Source: Labilithrix sp.
GTDB lineage: Bacteria > Myxococcota_A > Polyangia > Polyangiales > Polyangiaceae
DNA length: 64,000 nucleotides
Assembly: GCA_019637155.1 (NCBI GenBank)
Contig: JAHBWE010000024.1
Coordinates: 62,001-126,000, forward strand
Direction: 5' to 3'
The notes under the pieces were generated by a model. That model did no database searches. It saw only the letters and a list, made by a program, of their open reading frames with translations, and was not told where the DNA came from. Both the position numbers and the translations under genes were made by a program. Shown here in pieces: positions 15,706 to 24,129 of the stretch. Within the stretch, counting starts at the first letter, position 1. Each line of letters opens with the position of its first letter.

Positions 15706-15711
15706 ATGATA
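15706..15711 (-). promoter_or_regulatory. -10-like TATCAT for patatin gene
   Basis: The hexamer ends 7 bases before the ATG at 15698 and favours that start over the ATG at 15707. It overlaps the opposing TACGCT element. Confidence 0.4.
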
Positions 15712-15715
15712 CGCT
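15710..15715 (+). promoter_or_regulatory. -10-like TACGCT for phosphatase gene
   Basis: The hexamer ends 10 bases before the ATG at 15726. It shares two bases with the -10-like element of the divergent patatin gene, so the two promoters could exclude each other. Confidence 0.35.
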
Positions 15716-15725
15716 GCGCGTACTC

Positions 15726-16475
15726 ATGGCGAACCGCACCTTCGCGGTCGGCGACATCCACGGCGACCTCGCCGCGCTCGAACGGGCGCTCGCGAAGCTG
15801 CCGCCGCTCGACACCAAGGACACGATGGTCCTCATGGGGGACTACATCGATCGCGGCGCCGACAGCGCGAAGGTCGTCGACTTCATCCGTAAGGAGCTGC
15901 CGCGCCGCTTCCCCGGCAAGATCGTCTGCCTCCGCGGCAACCACGAGGACGGCTGGCTCCGCGTCGCCTCCGGCGGCTGGCCCGAGTTCGTGATCCCGCT
16001 CGCCAACGGCTGCCTCGCGACGCTGCGCTCCTTCCGCCAGCAGCCCTACCGCGAGCTCGACCTCCCCACGCGCGAGGAGATCCACGCGATGCAGTCGGCG
16101 GAGTTCATCCCCGACGAGATCGTCGACTGGATGAACGAGCTGCCGTTCTGGTACGAGGACGACCACGCGATCTACGTCCACGCCGGCCTCATCGAGAAGG
16201 ACGGCAAGTGGCTCCATCCCTCGGAGACGGAGCACCCGACCCAGCTCCTCTGGGTCCGCACGATGCGCTTTTTCCAGGGTTATCGAGGAAAGCGTGTCGT
16301 CTGCGGTCACACCGCGACCGAGAACCTGCCGCCCGAGCTCTCGAGCTTCACGCCCGAGGATCCGCTCGACATGTGGGTCGGCGAGAACGTGACCGTCATC
16401 GACACCGGCTGCGGCAAAGGCGGCTTCCTCACGATCCTCGAGCTGCCCGCGACGCGGACGTACGAGTCGCGCTGA
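15726..16475 (+). CDS. Ser/Thr protein phosphatase-like metallophosphatase
   Basis: This 249-residue metallophosphoesterase has the PPP signature in order: GDIHGDL (D10, H12), GDYIDRG, RGNHE, then YVHAGL and VCGHT. These residues bind the two-metal centre. The family includes bacterial Ser/Thr/Tyr protein phosphatases and ApaH-like dinucleotide hydrolases; its length and GDYIDRG favour the protein phosphatase-like group. It could reverse the activity of Hanks-type kinases, which are common in such genomes. Its stop codon overlaps the start of the next gene by 1 base (TGATG), so the two are translationally coupled. Confidence 0.88.
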   Translation: MANRTFAVGDIHGDLAALERALAKLPPLDTKDTMVLMGDYIDRGADSAKVVDFIRKELPRRFPGKIVCLRGNHEDGWLRVASGGWPEFVIPLANGCLATLRSFRQQPYRELDLPTREEIHAMQSAEFIPDEIVDWMNELPFWYEDDHAIYVHAGLIEKDGKWLHPSETEHPTQLLWVRTMRFFQGYRGKRVVCGHTATENLPPELSSFTPEDPLDMWVGENVTVIDTGCGKGGFLTILELPATRTYESR

Positions 16476-17407
16476 TGCCGGCCCGCGTCGTCGCCCGCAC
16501 GCCGCTCCTCTACAGCGACGGCGCCGACCCGACGCTCGATCGTCCCGGCCACGTGCGCGCCGGCTCCGCGCTCGTCGCGTGGAAGGACCACCTCGCCGTC
16601 GTGCAGGACGACGCGTGTTTCCTCGCCGTCATCGATCGCCGATCGCGCCGCGTGCGCGACGTCCCGTTCCCGGGCGAGGTGCGCCAGTTCGACGACGCGC
16701 GCGGGAACAAGAAGAGCAAGCTCGACCTCGAGGCCGCGTTCATCACCGATCACGACAAGCTGCTCGTCGCGCTCGGCTCCGGCTCGTCGCCGCTCCGCGA
16801 GCGCTTCGTGCTGATCGAGGAGCCCGCGTCGGAGGCGCCGCGCGTGATGCTGTTCGACGCGCCCGCGTTCTACGGGCTCCTGCGCTCGCACCGCGAGCTC
16901 TCGGGCTCGGAGCTGAACATCGAAGGCGCGGTCGTGCACGGCGACGACCTCGTGCTCTTCCAGCGCGGCAACGGCGCGCCCGGGGCCGACGGGACGAAGC
17001 CGGTCAACGCGACCGCGCGCATCGCGCTCGCGTCGCTCCTCGCCTACGTGCGCGAGGGCAGCCCGCTGCCGCCGCTCCACGACGTGATCGAGTGGAAGCT
17101 CCCGCGCGGGCTCACGTTCACCGACGGCGCGGTCGCCCCCGACGGCGGGCTCGCGTTCCTCGCCTGCGCGGAGGACTGTCCCGACGCGACGCAGGACGGC
17201 CCCGTCAGCGAGGTCGCGTTCGGGCGCCTCGACGAAGGCAAACGCACCTTCACGGTGGAGCCGATCATCGACGAGGACGGCGAGCCGCTCCTCGACAAAG
17301 CCGAGGGCCTCGCGTGGGATCCGGCCGACAAGAAGCGGCTCTTCGTCGTGACCGACCGCGACGACGCGGCGACGCCTTCGGACCTCCTCGAGCTTCGTCT
17401 GTCGTAA
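16475..17407 (+). CDS. Conserved hypothetical, propeller-like protein
   Basis: This 310-residue protein has no signal peptide. Repeated strands such as ALVAWKDHLAVVQDDACFLAVID, RFVLIEEPA, NIEGAVVHGDDLVLFQRGN and GLAWDPADKKRLFVVTDRDD suggest a beta-propeller resembling proteins of unknown function that occur near phosphatases or phytase-like enzymes. The spaced acidic residues (such as DRDDAATPSD) could bind metal. It is coupled to the phosphatase gene by a TGATG overlap and followed 12 bases later by a transporter gene, so all three may form one unit. No function can be assigned. Confidence 0.7.
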   Translation: MPARVVARTPLLYSDGADPTLDRPGHVRAGSALVAWKDHLAVVQDDACFLAVIDRRSRRVRDVPFPGEVRQFDDARGNKKSKLDLEAAFITDHDKLLVALGSGSSPLRERFVLIEEPASEAPRVMLFDAPAFYGLLRSHRELSGSELNIEGAVVHGDDLVLFQRGNGAPGADGTKPVNATARIALASLLAYVREGSPLPPLHDVIEWKLPRGLTFTDGAVAPDGGLAFLACAEDCPDATQDGPVSEVAFGRLDEGKRTFTVEPIIDEDGEPLLDKAEGLAWDPADKKRLFVVTDRDDAATPSDLLELRLS

Positions 17408-17410
17408 GCT
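17405..17410 (+). promoter_or_regulatory. -10-like TAAGCT
   Basis: The hexamer overlaps the stop codon of the preceding gene and ends 9 bases before the ATG of the transporter gene at 17420. It could give that gene its own short-leader transcript. Confidence 0.3.
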
Positions 17411-17419
17411 CGCAGACAC

Positions 17420-18889
17420 ATGACGGAAGAGGCGAAGCCCGAGCCGCCGGCGAAGTTCCCGCGGACGTTCTACTACGCGAACGTGATCGAGCTCTTCGAG
17501 CGGCTCGCGCACTACGGCTTCTACATCAGCCTCGCGCTCTACCTCCGCAGCGTCGTCGGCATGAACGACATCGAGGTCGGCGCCACGCTCGGCAACTTCC
17601 GCTTCGTCGGGTCCCTCGCGCCGATCCCGTGCGGCGCGATCGCGGACAAGATCTCGTTCAAGCGATCGCTCCAGATCGCGTTCGTCGGCTACGCCGCGGG
17701 TTACGGCACCGTCGTCTTCTTCCCGCAGAAGGCCGCCGTCGTCGCCGCGCTGATGCTCATCGCCGTGTCGGGCGGCTTCCTCAAGCCCGTCATCACCGGC
17801 ACGGTCGTGCGCACGAGCCCGCCCGGACGGCAGCAGGAGGGTTTTTCGATCTTCTACCGCATGGTCAACGCCGGCAGCGTGGTCGGGAAGATCATCGCCT
17901 ACGGCGTCCGCGCGTTCATCGCGATCCGCTGGGTCGCGGCGTCGTCGGTCGGCGCGAGCATCATCTCGCTCGGCATCGCGAGCTTCCTCTACGAGGAGCC
18001 GCCGGGCGCGCCGAAGAAGGACGACAAACCCGCCTTCACCGATCTGCTCAGGGGCTACGCCGACGCGCTGAAGGACCTCCGGTTCACCGCCTTCCTGCTC
18101 ATGATCAGCGGCTACTACTTCATGATCGAGCAGTTCTACATGACGTTCCCGCAGTACCTGACGCGCCACATCGATCCGAAGGCGCCGCTCGAGATCATCA
18201 CGCTCATCAACCCGCTCACGATCGCGGTCGCGGGCGGCTTGATCACGCGCACGTCGGCCCGCCTCCTCAAGAGGTTCGCGCCGATCTGGACGAACGTCGC
18301 CGGCGTGCTCATCGCGTCGCTGTCGATGTTCGCGATGGGCGCGGTGCCGGGGTACGCCGGCGCGTGCCTCTCCGCCGCGATCTTCGCGGTCGCGGAGATG
18401 ACCTTCACGCCGAAGTTCTACGACCAGCTCGGGAGCATGGCGCCGAAGGGCAAGGCGGGCCTGTACATGGGCCTCGCGTTCGTCCCGTCGGCGATCGGCG
18501 CGTGGATCGGCGGCCAGGTCTCGGGCCCGCTCGTCAAGGCGTACCTCCCCGAGCTGGGCGAGCGGAACCCGTTCCTCATCTGGTCGATCTATGCCGCCTT
18601 CGGCGTCGCGTGCGCGGCGATGATGGCGCTCTTCGCGAAGCTCGTGCCGAGCCTCCCGAAGCCGGCGGAGGCCGCGAGCGCCGGCGGCGCGCCGGTCTCG
18701 ATCGCGCCGCGCCCACCACCCAACAGAGCGAACATCGTCCTGGGCGCGGTGTCGATGCTCGTCGGGCTCGCCATCGCCTTCGGTGTCGAGGCCGCCGCTC
18801 CCGGCATCGGCGGCCGCGACATCTTGTCTACAGGCTTCATCTTGGTCGGCCTCTTCCGCATCCTACGCGGCCTCTCCGGCCGCCGCTGA
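17420..18889 (+). CDS. POT/PTR-type major facilitator transporter
   Basis: This is a 489-residue protein with about 12 hydrophobic helices. The N-terminal region (FYYANVIELFERLAHYGFYISLALYL) contains the ExxERxxYY-like signature of proton-coupled oligopeptide transporters, here in the form ELFERLAHYGFY. SGGFLKPVITGTVV and FRMVNAG-like segments also fit POT proteins. It probably imports di- or tripeptides or related compounds with protons across the inner membrane. The last His/Tyr variations mean other MFS subfamilies cannot be excluded. A minus-strand hairpin terminator lies between it and the convergent lipoprotein gene. Confidence 0.82.
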   Translation: MTEEAKPEPPAKFPRTFYYANVIELFERLAHYGFYISLALYLRSVVGMNDIEVGATLGNFRFVGSLAPIPCGAIADKISFKRSLQIAFVGYAAGYGTVVFFPQKAAVVAALMLIAVSGGFLKPVITGTVVRTSPPGRQQEGFSIFYRMVNAGSVVGKIIAYGVRAFIAIRWVAASSVGASIISLGIASFLYEEPPGAPKKDDKPAFTDLLRGYADALKDLRFTAFLLMISGYYFMIEQFYMTFPQYLTRHIDPKAPLEIITLINPLTIAVAGGLITRTSARLLKRFAPIWTNVAGVLIASLSMFAMGAVPGYAGACLSAAIFAVAEMTFTPKFYDQLGSMAPKGKAGLYMGLAFVPSAIGAWIGGQVSGPLVKAYLPELGERNPFLIWSIYAAFGVACAAMMALFAKLVPSLPKPAEAASAGGAPVSIAPRPPPNRANIVLGAVSMLVGLAIAFGVEAAAPGIGGRDILSTGFILVGLFRILRGLSGRR

Positions 18890-18894
18890 CCCGC

Positions 18895-18940
18895 ACCAAA
18901 AAGACAATCGGCCCCGAAAGCCGGAGCTTCGAGGCCGATG
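18895..18940 (-). terminator. Rho-independent terminator for the VWA gene
   Basis: ATCGGCC (18907-18913) pairs with GGCCGAT (18933-18939). Read on the minus strand the stem is followed by TTGTCTTTTT. It lies about 25 bases after the minus-strand stop codon at 18965. Confidence 0.6.
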
Positions 18941-18964
18941 GCGTGACGCGCGGAAGGATGCGAA

Positions 18965-20098
18965 CTAAAGCACGCCCTTGCAGGCGAGGGTCACGTCGAC
19001 GCGGCCCGAGACGGTGCCGTTCGACACCGAGCACGCGTTGCCGTGGAGGATGACCTTCGTCGGCTTCTTCGGATCGTCGAACGTCCAGCCGTTCTCCGCG
19101 TCCTTCGGGATCGCGGTGACGCTGCCGTCCGCCGACGTCATCGTGACGGTGACGCGGTTCAGGTCGACGTTGCTGCTGACCTTGAACGAGAACTCGCAGG
19201 AGGCGCTGAGCGCGCGGATCTTGTTGATCGCGTCGATGAGCGCCTGCTTCATCGCGGTGACGTCGTCGCCCGGCGTGATCTGGAAGTGGCAGACCGCCGA
19301 GGGATCCGTCGCCTCCGGATCGCAGCCGGCCGGCGCGGTGCCGCCCGCCTGCGCGACCTTGCTCATGAAGATGGGGTCGTAGCTCGAACCGGTGGGGAAC
19401 GGACCGATGCCGACGGAGAACGTCGTGACCGGACCCGCCGGCGGCTGCTCGGCGAGCTGCTCGGCGGCGAGCTCCTCGCACTGCTTCTTCGCGGTCGCGC
19501 CGCCGTTCGGCTCGCCGTCGCTCATGAAGACGACGACGCGCTTGATCTTCGACGAGTCGAGGCCCGCGCTTGCCGGCGGCTTGAACTTGTTGACGATCTT
19601 GTACGCCTCGGTCAGCGCGCGGACGCTCTCCGTGCCGCCGCCGCCCGCGGTCGGCGTGTCGATCGCGTCCTTGAGCTCGTCGACGTGGCTCGAGTCGCTC
19701 ATCGGCTTCGGCGCGATCTTGTTGCGGATCGACGTGCCGAAGCGCATCGAGCCGACGAAGGTCGCCGGGTCGGCGTTCGTGCTCATGTCGTCGAAGGCGG
19801 CGAGGAGCGCGTCACGCGCGGCCTCCCACTTTCCGCCGCCGTCGAAGTCCATGCTCCCGGAGTCGTCGACGACGAACTCGATGACGACCGGCGTGCGCGC
19901 GATCTCGGTCTGCGACTGCGAGCAGCCGCCGTCCTCGCCGTCGGTGCCCGGCTCGTCGTCGGGCTGGAAGCCCATCCCGCGACCGGCGTCCGGCTCGGTG
20001 GGGGCCTTGTCCTGATAGAAACTCTCGCGCGGTTGGCTGCTGCACGCGATGGCGAGGGCGGCAGCGAACAGGGGAGCCAGGAAGAAGGACTTGCGCAT
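18965..20098 (-). CDS. von Willebrand factor A domain lipoprotein
   Basis: This 377-residue protein has a lipoprotein signal peptide (LAIAC, C19) and an acidic linker. A VWA domain starts near residue 70. The metal-ion-dependent adhesion site is intact: DDSGSM (D78, S80, S82), with further residues in the GGGGTESV and FMSDGEPNGG segments. VWA domains bind protein partners through a divalent metal. The C-terminal region has Cys pairs (AGCDP, SAVCHF, ASCEF, GNACS, LACKG) likely to form disulfides. It is probably displayed on the outer membrane. The start at 20098 gives a canonical signal sequence. It is divergent from an esterase gene across 146 bases that include the AT-rich stretch AATATTATTTTA (20189-20200). 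Confidence 0.85.
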   Translation of the reverse strand: MRKSFFLAPLFAAALAIACSSQPRESFYQDKAPTEPDAGRGMGFQPDDEPGTDGEDGGCSQSQTEIARTPVVIEFVVDDSGSMDFDGGGKWEAARDALLAAFDDMSTNADPATFVGSMRFGTSIRNKIAPKPMSDSSHVDELKDAIDTPTAGGGGTESVRALTEAYKIVNKFKPPASAGLDSSKIKRVVVFMSDGEPNGGATAKKQCEELAAEQLAEQPPAGPVTTFSVGIGPFPTGSSYDPIFMSKVAQAGGTAPAGCDPEATDPSAVCHFQITPGDDVTAMKQALIDAINKIRALSASCEFSFKVSSNVDLNRVTVTMTSADGSVTAIPKDAENGWTFDDPKKPTKVILHGNACSVSNGTVSGRVDVTLACKGVL

Positions 20099-20244
20099 GA
20101 TTCTCCAGCGCGTCGGGCGGGAGCTCGCACGGAGGCGTGGCAAGCTCGTGACGCGGCGCCTGTACTGGCGCTGGAGCGGTGTTGCGGCAATATTATTTTA
20201 CGTCTCCGAATCCGAAATGTTCCCTCCGGCGGGGCCGTAAGGCC

Positions 20245-21144
20245 ATGAAACCAAGGACATTCACGCGCAGACAGCTCTTCGCCGCGGCCGCCGGAGGGGC
20301 GCTCGCGGCAGCGGCGGGGCGGGCGCGCGCGGACGGAGGGGGAAACGACTACGACGCGGAGGCGGACCTCCGCAACTTGCGGCTCGCCGACCTCACCGAG
20401 GGAGGCCGCCGTTTCACGCTGATTTCGCCACGTTACCAGAACGCTGACAAGCCGATCCCGCTCGTCGTCTTCCTCCACGGGCTCGGCGAGACGACGAACG
20501 AGCGCCTGGGCGCGTACGCGTGGCTCGAGAAATACGGGCTCGGGCTCGCGTGGCAGCGCCTGAAGCGCGCCCCGATCGAGCGGACGAGCAAGCGCGGAGA
20601 GTGGACCGACGCGCGGCTCGCGGAGGTGAACGCCGACCTCGCCGCGCGGCCCTTCCGCGGGTTCGCGATGGCGTGCCCCTTCATGCCGAACCCGAAGGGC
20701 GCGCCCGATCACGACGCGTACGCGAAGTGGCTCGAGACGTCGCTCCTTCCACGCGTCCGAAAGGAGACGAACGTGCACGGCGACGCGGCGCGGACCTACC
20801 TCTGCGGCGTCTCGCTCGGCGGCTACGTGTCGCTCGAGATGCTGACGCGCCTTCCTTCTCATTTCGGCGCGTGGGCCGGGGTGCAGACCGCGATCGGGAC
20901 GTGGGCGGCGGAGGGTTACGCGCAGCGGATCGAGAAGGCGGGACCGAAGCCGATGCTCCTCCTCACGAGCACGCTCGATCACTGGAAGACGTCGAGCGAG
21001 GCGCTCGCCGCCGCGTTCACCGCGCGCGCGATGAAGCACGAGCTCCGCGTGGTGCCGGGCCCGCACGATCAGCCGTGGCTCCGCGAAGCCGGCACGATCG
21101 AGTCGCTGCACTGGCTCGACCGCCTCGATCGCAGCGAGGGGTGA
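20245..21144 (+). CDS. Exported alpha/beta-hydrolase (esterase/depolymerase-like)
   Basis: This 299-residue protein has a Tat-type signal (TRRQLFAAAAGGALAAAAG) and so is probably exported folded. The hydrolase core has LVVFLHGLGE (oxyanion region), the nucleophile S190 in GVSLGGYVS and a C-terminal His in GPHDQPW. The layout resembles PHB-depolymerase/feruloyl-esterase-like proteins, which cleave ester bonds in polymers. A weak AAGG lies upstream of the ATG. Downstream, 13 bases after the stop, lies copy B of the interspersed repeat. The substrate is unknown. Confidence 0.82.
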   Translation: MKPRTFTRRQLFAAAAGGALAAAAGRARADGGGNDYDAEADLRNLRLADLTEGGRRFTLISPRYQNADKPIPLVVFLHGLGETTNERLGAYAWLEKYGLGLAWQRLKRAPIERTSKRGEWTDARLAEVNADLAARPFRGFAMACPFMPNPKGAPDHDAYAKWLETSLLPRVRKETNVHGDAARTYLCGVSLGGYVSLEMLTRLPSHFGAWAGVQTAIGTWAAEGYAQRIEKAGPKPMLLLTSTLDHWKTSSEALAAAFTARAMKHELRVVPGPHDQPWLREAGTIESLHWLDRLDRSEG

Positions 21145-21157
21145 GGTAGGGCTTTAC

Positions 21158-21261
21158 TCAACGTCGGGGGCTTTGCCCCCGACACCCCCACCCCAGACAC
21201 GGCCCTCGCGCGGAGCGCTCGGGGCGCTTCGCGCCCGCTTTCGCGGCCGCTTCTGGGGCCC
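21158..21261 (+). repeat. Interspersed GC-rich repeat, copy B (spacer)
   Basis: This 104-base element matches the reverse complement of 7964-8063 with few differences: an extended GTCGGGGGC/GCCCCCGAC hairpin and a short variable block near 21210-21216. It sits between the esterase and ExbD-like genes. Confidence 0.85.
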
Positions 21262-21362
21262 TTTTGCTTGGAGCTTTGGGGGGAGCTGGAACTTTGGGGG
21301 GCGTGGGGTTTCGGTCGTGTGGGCCGGCGTGATGCTGTTGCCGAGAAGGAGGAGTGCGCGCG

Positions 21363-21914
21363 ATGGGTGGTGTGAATGTCGAGGGTGGTGGTGGGAAGCG
21401 GCGGTCGCTGGACTCGGAGATCAACATGATCCCGATGATCGACCTCCTGATGGTCACGATCTCGTTCCTCCTCATCACCGCGGTGTGGGTGCATTCGCAG
21501 CGGATGGAAGCGGACGCGCAGGTGCCGGGGCCGCCGACGGCGGAGCCGCCCTGCACCGACCGCAAGGAGGAGGCGAAGCTCCACGTCGAGACGAGCGATC
21601 CCTCGAAGTTCGTCCTCGCGTGGAAGGAGGGACGCACGGTCGTGCGCTCGACGGAGATCCCGCGCGAGACGCGGCAGAAGAACGGGTTCCCCACCCTCGC
21701 AGCGAAGGTCTCCGAGGAGTACAAGGCGAGCGGCGTTCATCACAGCCCGACCGATCGCCAGCACGATCGCGCCGTCGTCCACGCCGCGAACGACATGCCC
21801 TACGCCGAGCTCATCGCCGTGATGGACGCCGTCGCCACGCCTCAGCGCGAGCTCCTCACCGGCGAGAAGCGCATCGCAACGAACGCCTTCCAGGTCACGT
21901 TCGCCGCCGACTAG
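21363..21914 (+). CDS. ExbD/TolR-like biopolymer transport protein
   Basis: This 183-residue protein has the ExbD/TolR layout: a short basic N-terminus, an EINMIPMIDLLMVTISFLL segment with the key Asp inside the single transmembrane helix, and a periplasmic domain. In this family the Asp carries protons through the ExbB/TolQ channel to energise TonB- or TolA-like proteins. No ExbB/TolQ gene adjoins it, so its partner is encoded elsewhere. Start 21363 is chosen because AAGGAGG lies about 10 bases upstream; an earlier GTG would overlap that site. The last ~60 codons are duplicated and decayed downstream. Confidence 0.85.
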   Translation: MGGVNVEGGGGKRRSLDSEINMIPMIDLLMVTISFLLITAVWVHSQRMEADAQVPGPPTAEPPCTDRKEEAKLHVETSDPSKFVLAWKEGRTVVRSTEIPRETRQKNGFPTLAAKVSEEYKASGVHHSPTDRQHDRAVVHAANDMPYAELIAVMDAVATPQRELLTGEKRIATNAFQVTFAAD

Positions 21915-22242
21915 CAGCGGGCACGCGGCGCGCCGTCCACGTCACGCAACCGAAGCGGCGCTCATCGGTCGGGCTGTGACCGCCAGCTCGATCGGGCCGT
22001 CTTTTGCGCCGCGAACGGCATTGCCCTACGCCGAGCTCATCGCCGTGATGGCCGCCGTCGCCACGCCGCGGGCTCGTCACCGGCGAGAAGCGCGTCGCGA
22101 CAACGCCTCCAGATCACGTGCGCCGCCGATTCGGTCGCGGGCATGCGTTCCTGGTCTCGTTCGCGACCGACGAGCACGCGGCGCGTTCCTGCTTTCGTTC
22201 GCCGCCGACTGGGCTGCGGGCACGCGCGCGCGGCGGGGTGCG
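21915..22242. other. 328-base spacer made of decayed duplicated DNA
   Basis: The spacer between the ExbD-like gene and the convergent surface-protein gene is almost entirely derived from the 3' end of the ExbD-like gene. No intact gene was found. Confidence 0.6.
21956..22240 (+). pseudogene. Decayed partial duplications of the ExbD-like gene 3' end
   Basis: CCCTACGCCGAGCTCATCGC and the bases after it (from 21798) recur at 22024 with substitutions, and upstream and downstream flanks match in order. Frame-breaking changes follow. Two further degraded copies of the terminal segment (GTTCCTGGTCTCGTTCGCG and GTTCCTGCTTTCGTTCGCCG) lie near 22147 and 22187. No start codon or intact frame remains. 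Confidence 0.7.
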
Positions 22243-24129
22243 CTATCTGCTGCGGCGCTTCTTCTTCTCGTCGGCTCGCGGGTGGGAGCGGCGCATGAGG
22301 GTGGAGAGGGTGCGGACGACGATGAGGAAGGTGACGAGCGGGCCGAGGTCAATGCGGTAGCTGCCGCGGACCGCCTTGCATGCGGTCGAGCCCTGGCCCA
22401 CCACGTCGATTGCGACGCCGTCGTCGTCGTCGTCGTCGAACGGCTCGCAGAGGCCTGGCTCGCCGTTTGGGCGCACCGTGTAGCGCGCGTCGCGGAGGGG
22501 GCCCGTGTTGGCCGCGAACGTGAGGTCGCCCACGAACGACGCCGTGCCGCCGATGAGGCCGCGGTACCGCGTCGCCACGCTCACGCCGGCGGGGAGCGCC
22601 AGGTCGAGGTCGTCGCAGCGCTCGCGTGAGACGTTGGTGCAGCCGGCGTCCGCGTCGTCGGTCCCCGCGTCCGCGACGCCGCCCTCCGGCACGTCGTCGT
22701 CGGCTCCGGCGTCGTCGGCGCCGGCGTCGTCGGCTTCCGCATCTTCATCGCCTGCGTCGGATACGCCGGCATCGTCTTCTTCCTCGGAGTCCACGGAACA
22801 GACGAGGTGCGGCTCGGCGCTGCGCGGACCGCACTCGTCGCGGAAGATGTCGCCGAGCGTGCTCGGTGCGCCGCCGTCCGCGCCCGCGTCGCTCGTGCGC
22901 GCGACGAGCGAGCGCGAAGACTCGAGGACCCAGCGCGTCTCGACCGCCACGCCCGCGTCGGACGCGCCTGCGCCTGCGCCTGCGTCGAACGCGCCCGGGC
23001 CCGCGTCGGACGCACCTCCGTCGGCGGCGGGTGGGGCGCCGAGCGCGACGGTGACGAGCGACTCGTAGTTCGAGGACGAGCCTTGCATCGCGAGCTTGCT
23101 CTCGTCGATCGTGACGACGGGCTGCGCGACGAGGTCCTGCGCCCCCGCCGCGAGCGTGATGAGCGTCACCGGCGTCGCGGCCTGATCGGCGCCGGTGCTC
23201 ATCCGCACGAGGCGGAGCGGGACGGCGGGGCTCGGCGAGGTCGTGACGACGCGGAGCGATTGAACGATCGAGACCGGCGCCGGCGCGCGCGCCCGGAACC
23301 CGTACACCTCGTAGCCGTCGGCCTCGAGCGCGAGGAGGCCGTCGAGGAAACCGGCCGGCGCGTCGTACTCGTAGCGCGCGAGCCAGCGCGACGCGCTCCC
23401 GTCACCCGCCTGGAGCCGCTCGCGCTCGTACGGTCCGACCGTATCTTCGCTGCCCCCGTCGCGTGGCCGGTCGTCGTTCCTTCCGCCGGGGCCGAAGCCC
23501 TCCCCCGGGCCACATCCGTGGATCGCGCTGCAGCCCGGATGGCCGTGATCCGACGGCTCGCATCCGTCGCTGTCGCAGCTCCCGCATCCCCCTTGCGACG
23601 ACGTGAGGCAGCCACCCTGCGCCTCGCCCTCGGACGTGCTCCCTCGGCTCCCGCTGCCGCCGCAACCGCAGCCGCCCCCTCCGCTGCCGCTCCCGCTCCC
23701 ACTTCCGCCGCCGCTCCCGCCGCCGCAGCCGCTGCTGCTTCCCTCCGGGACGTGGCCGGACACGTTGATGCCGCCCTCGAACGAGCCGCCGCTGGAACCC
23801 CCGCCGATCGCGTTGCACGTCACGCCGGTCGGGAGCGCGCGCACGATGACGCGCGTCGCGCGCTCGGTCGCGGCGACGAACGCGGGCGCCGTGATCTCGA
23901 CGCGGCCGCCCGCCTTCACCGCGACGATGAGCCCGACGTCGGACGCGCCGCCCGAAAAATCGATCGCGTCCCACGTCACCGTCCCGCTCGCGCCGAGCGA
24001 CACCGTGATGTTGTGACGGTTCACGCGCGCGCCGCTCTCGCCCGAAAACAGCACCGCCGCGGTCGCGCCCGCGGAAGGTGCCGCGAGCGCGCACGCCGCC
24101 ATCACGCCGAGCGCGAGCCCGAGCCTCAC
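22243..24129 (-). CDS. Large exported Gly/Ser/Cys-rich surface protein
   Basis: This 628-residue protein has an N-terminal signal peptide (LALGVMAACALAAPSAGA) and a beta-rich domain (about 28-125). A Gly/Ser/Cys linker follows at about 130-200 (runs such as GSGSGSGSGGGGCGCGG and later CGSCDSDGCEP). Next come a globular part with WLARYEYDAPAGFLDGLLALEADGYEVYGF, Asp/Ala-rich stretches (DAGADDAGADDD), and a C-terminal hydrophobic segment plus a basic tail (LGPLVTFLIVVRTL then KKKRR), as in sorted surface proteins. The GTG at 24129 overlaps the upstream stop (GTGA) and gives the full signal sequence, so the pair is translationally coupled. It is probably a cell-surface protein; no family was identified. 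Confidence 0.72.
   Translation of the reverse strand: MRLGLALGVMAACALAAPSAGATAAVLFSGESGARVNRHNITVSLGASGTVTWDAIDFSGGASDVGLIVAVKAGGRVEITAPAFVAATERATRVIVRALPTGVTCNAIGGGSSGGSFEGGINVSGHVPEGSSSGCGGGSGGGSGSGSGSGGGGCGCGGSGSRGSTSEGEAQGGCLTSSQGGCGSCDSDGCEPSDHGHPGCSAIHGCGPGEGFGPGGRNDDRPRDGGSEDTVGPYERERLQAGDGSASRWLARYEYDAPAGFLDGLLALEADGYEVYGFRARAPAPVSIVQSLRVVTTSPSPAVPLRLVRMSTGADQAATPVTLITLAAGAQDLVAQPVVTIDESKLAMQGSSSNYESLVTVALGAPPAADGGASDAGPGAFDAGAGAGASDAGVAVETRWVLESSRSLVARTSDAGADGGAPSTLGDIFRDECGPRSAEPHLVCSVDSEEEDDAGVSDAGDEDAEADDAGADDAGADDDVPEGGVADAGTDDADAGCTNVSRERCDDLDLALPAGVSVATRYRGLIGGTASFVGDLTFAANTGPLRDARYTVRPNGEPGLCEPFDDDDDDGVAIDVVGQGSTACKAVRGSYRIDLGPLVTFLIVVRTLSTLMRRSHPRADEKKKRRSR

Noticed and set aside
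21363..21914. ExbB-ExbD-TonB operon
   Set aside because: Only the ExbD-like gene is present; its neighbours are a repeat, an esterase and a surface-protein gene.
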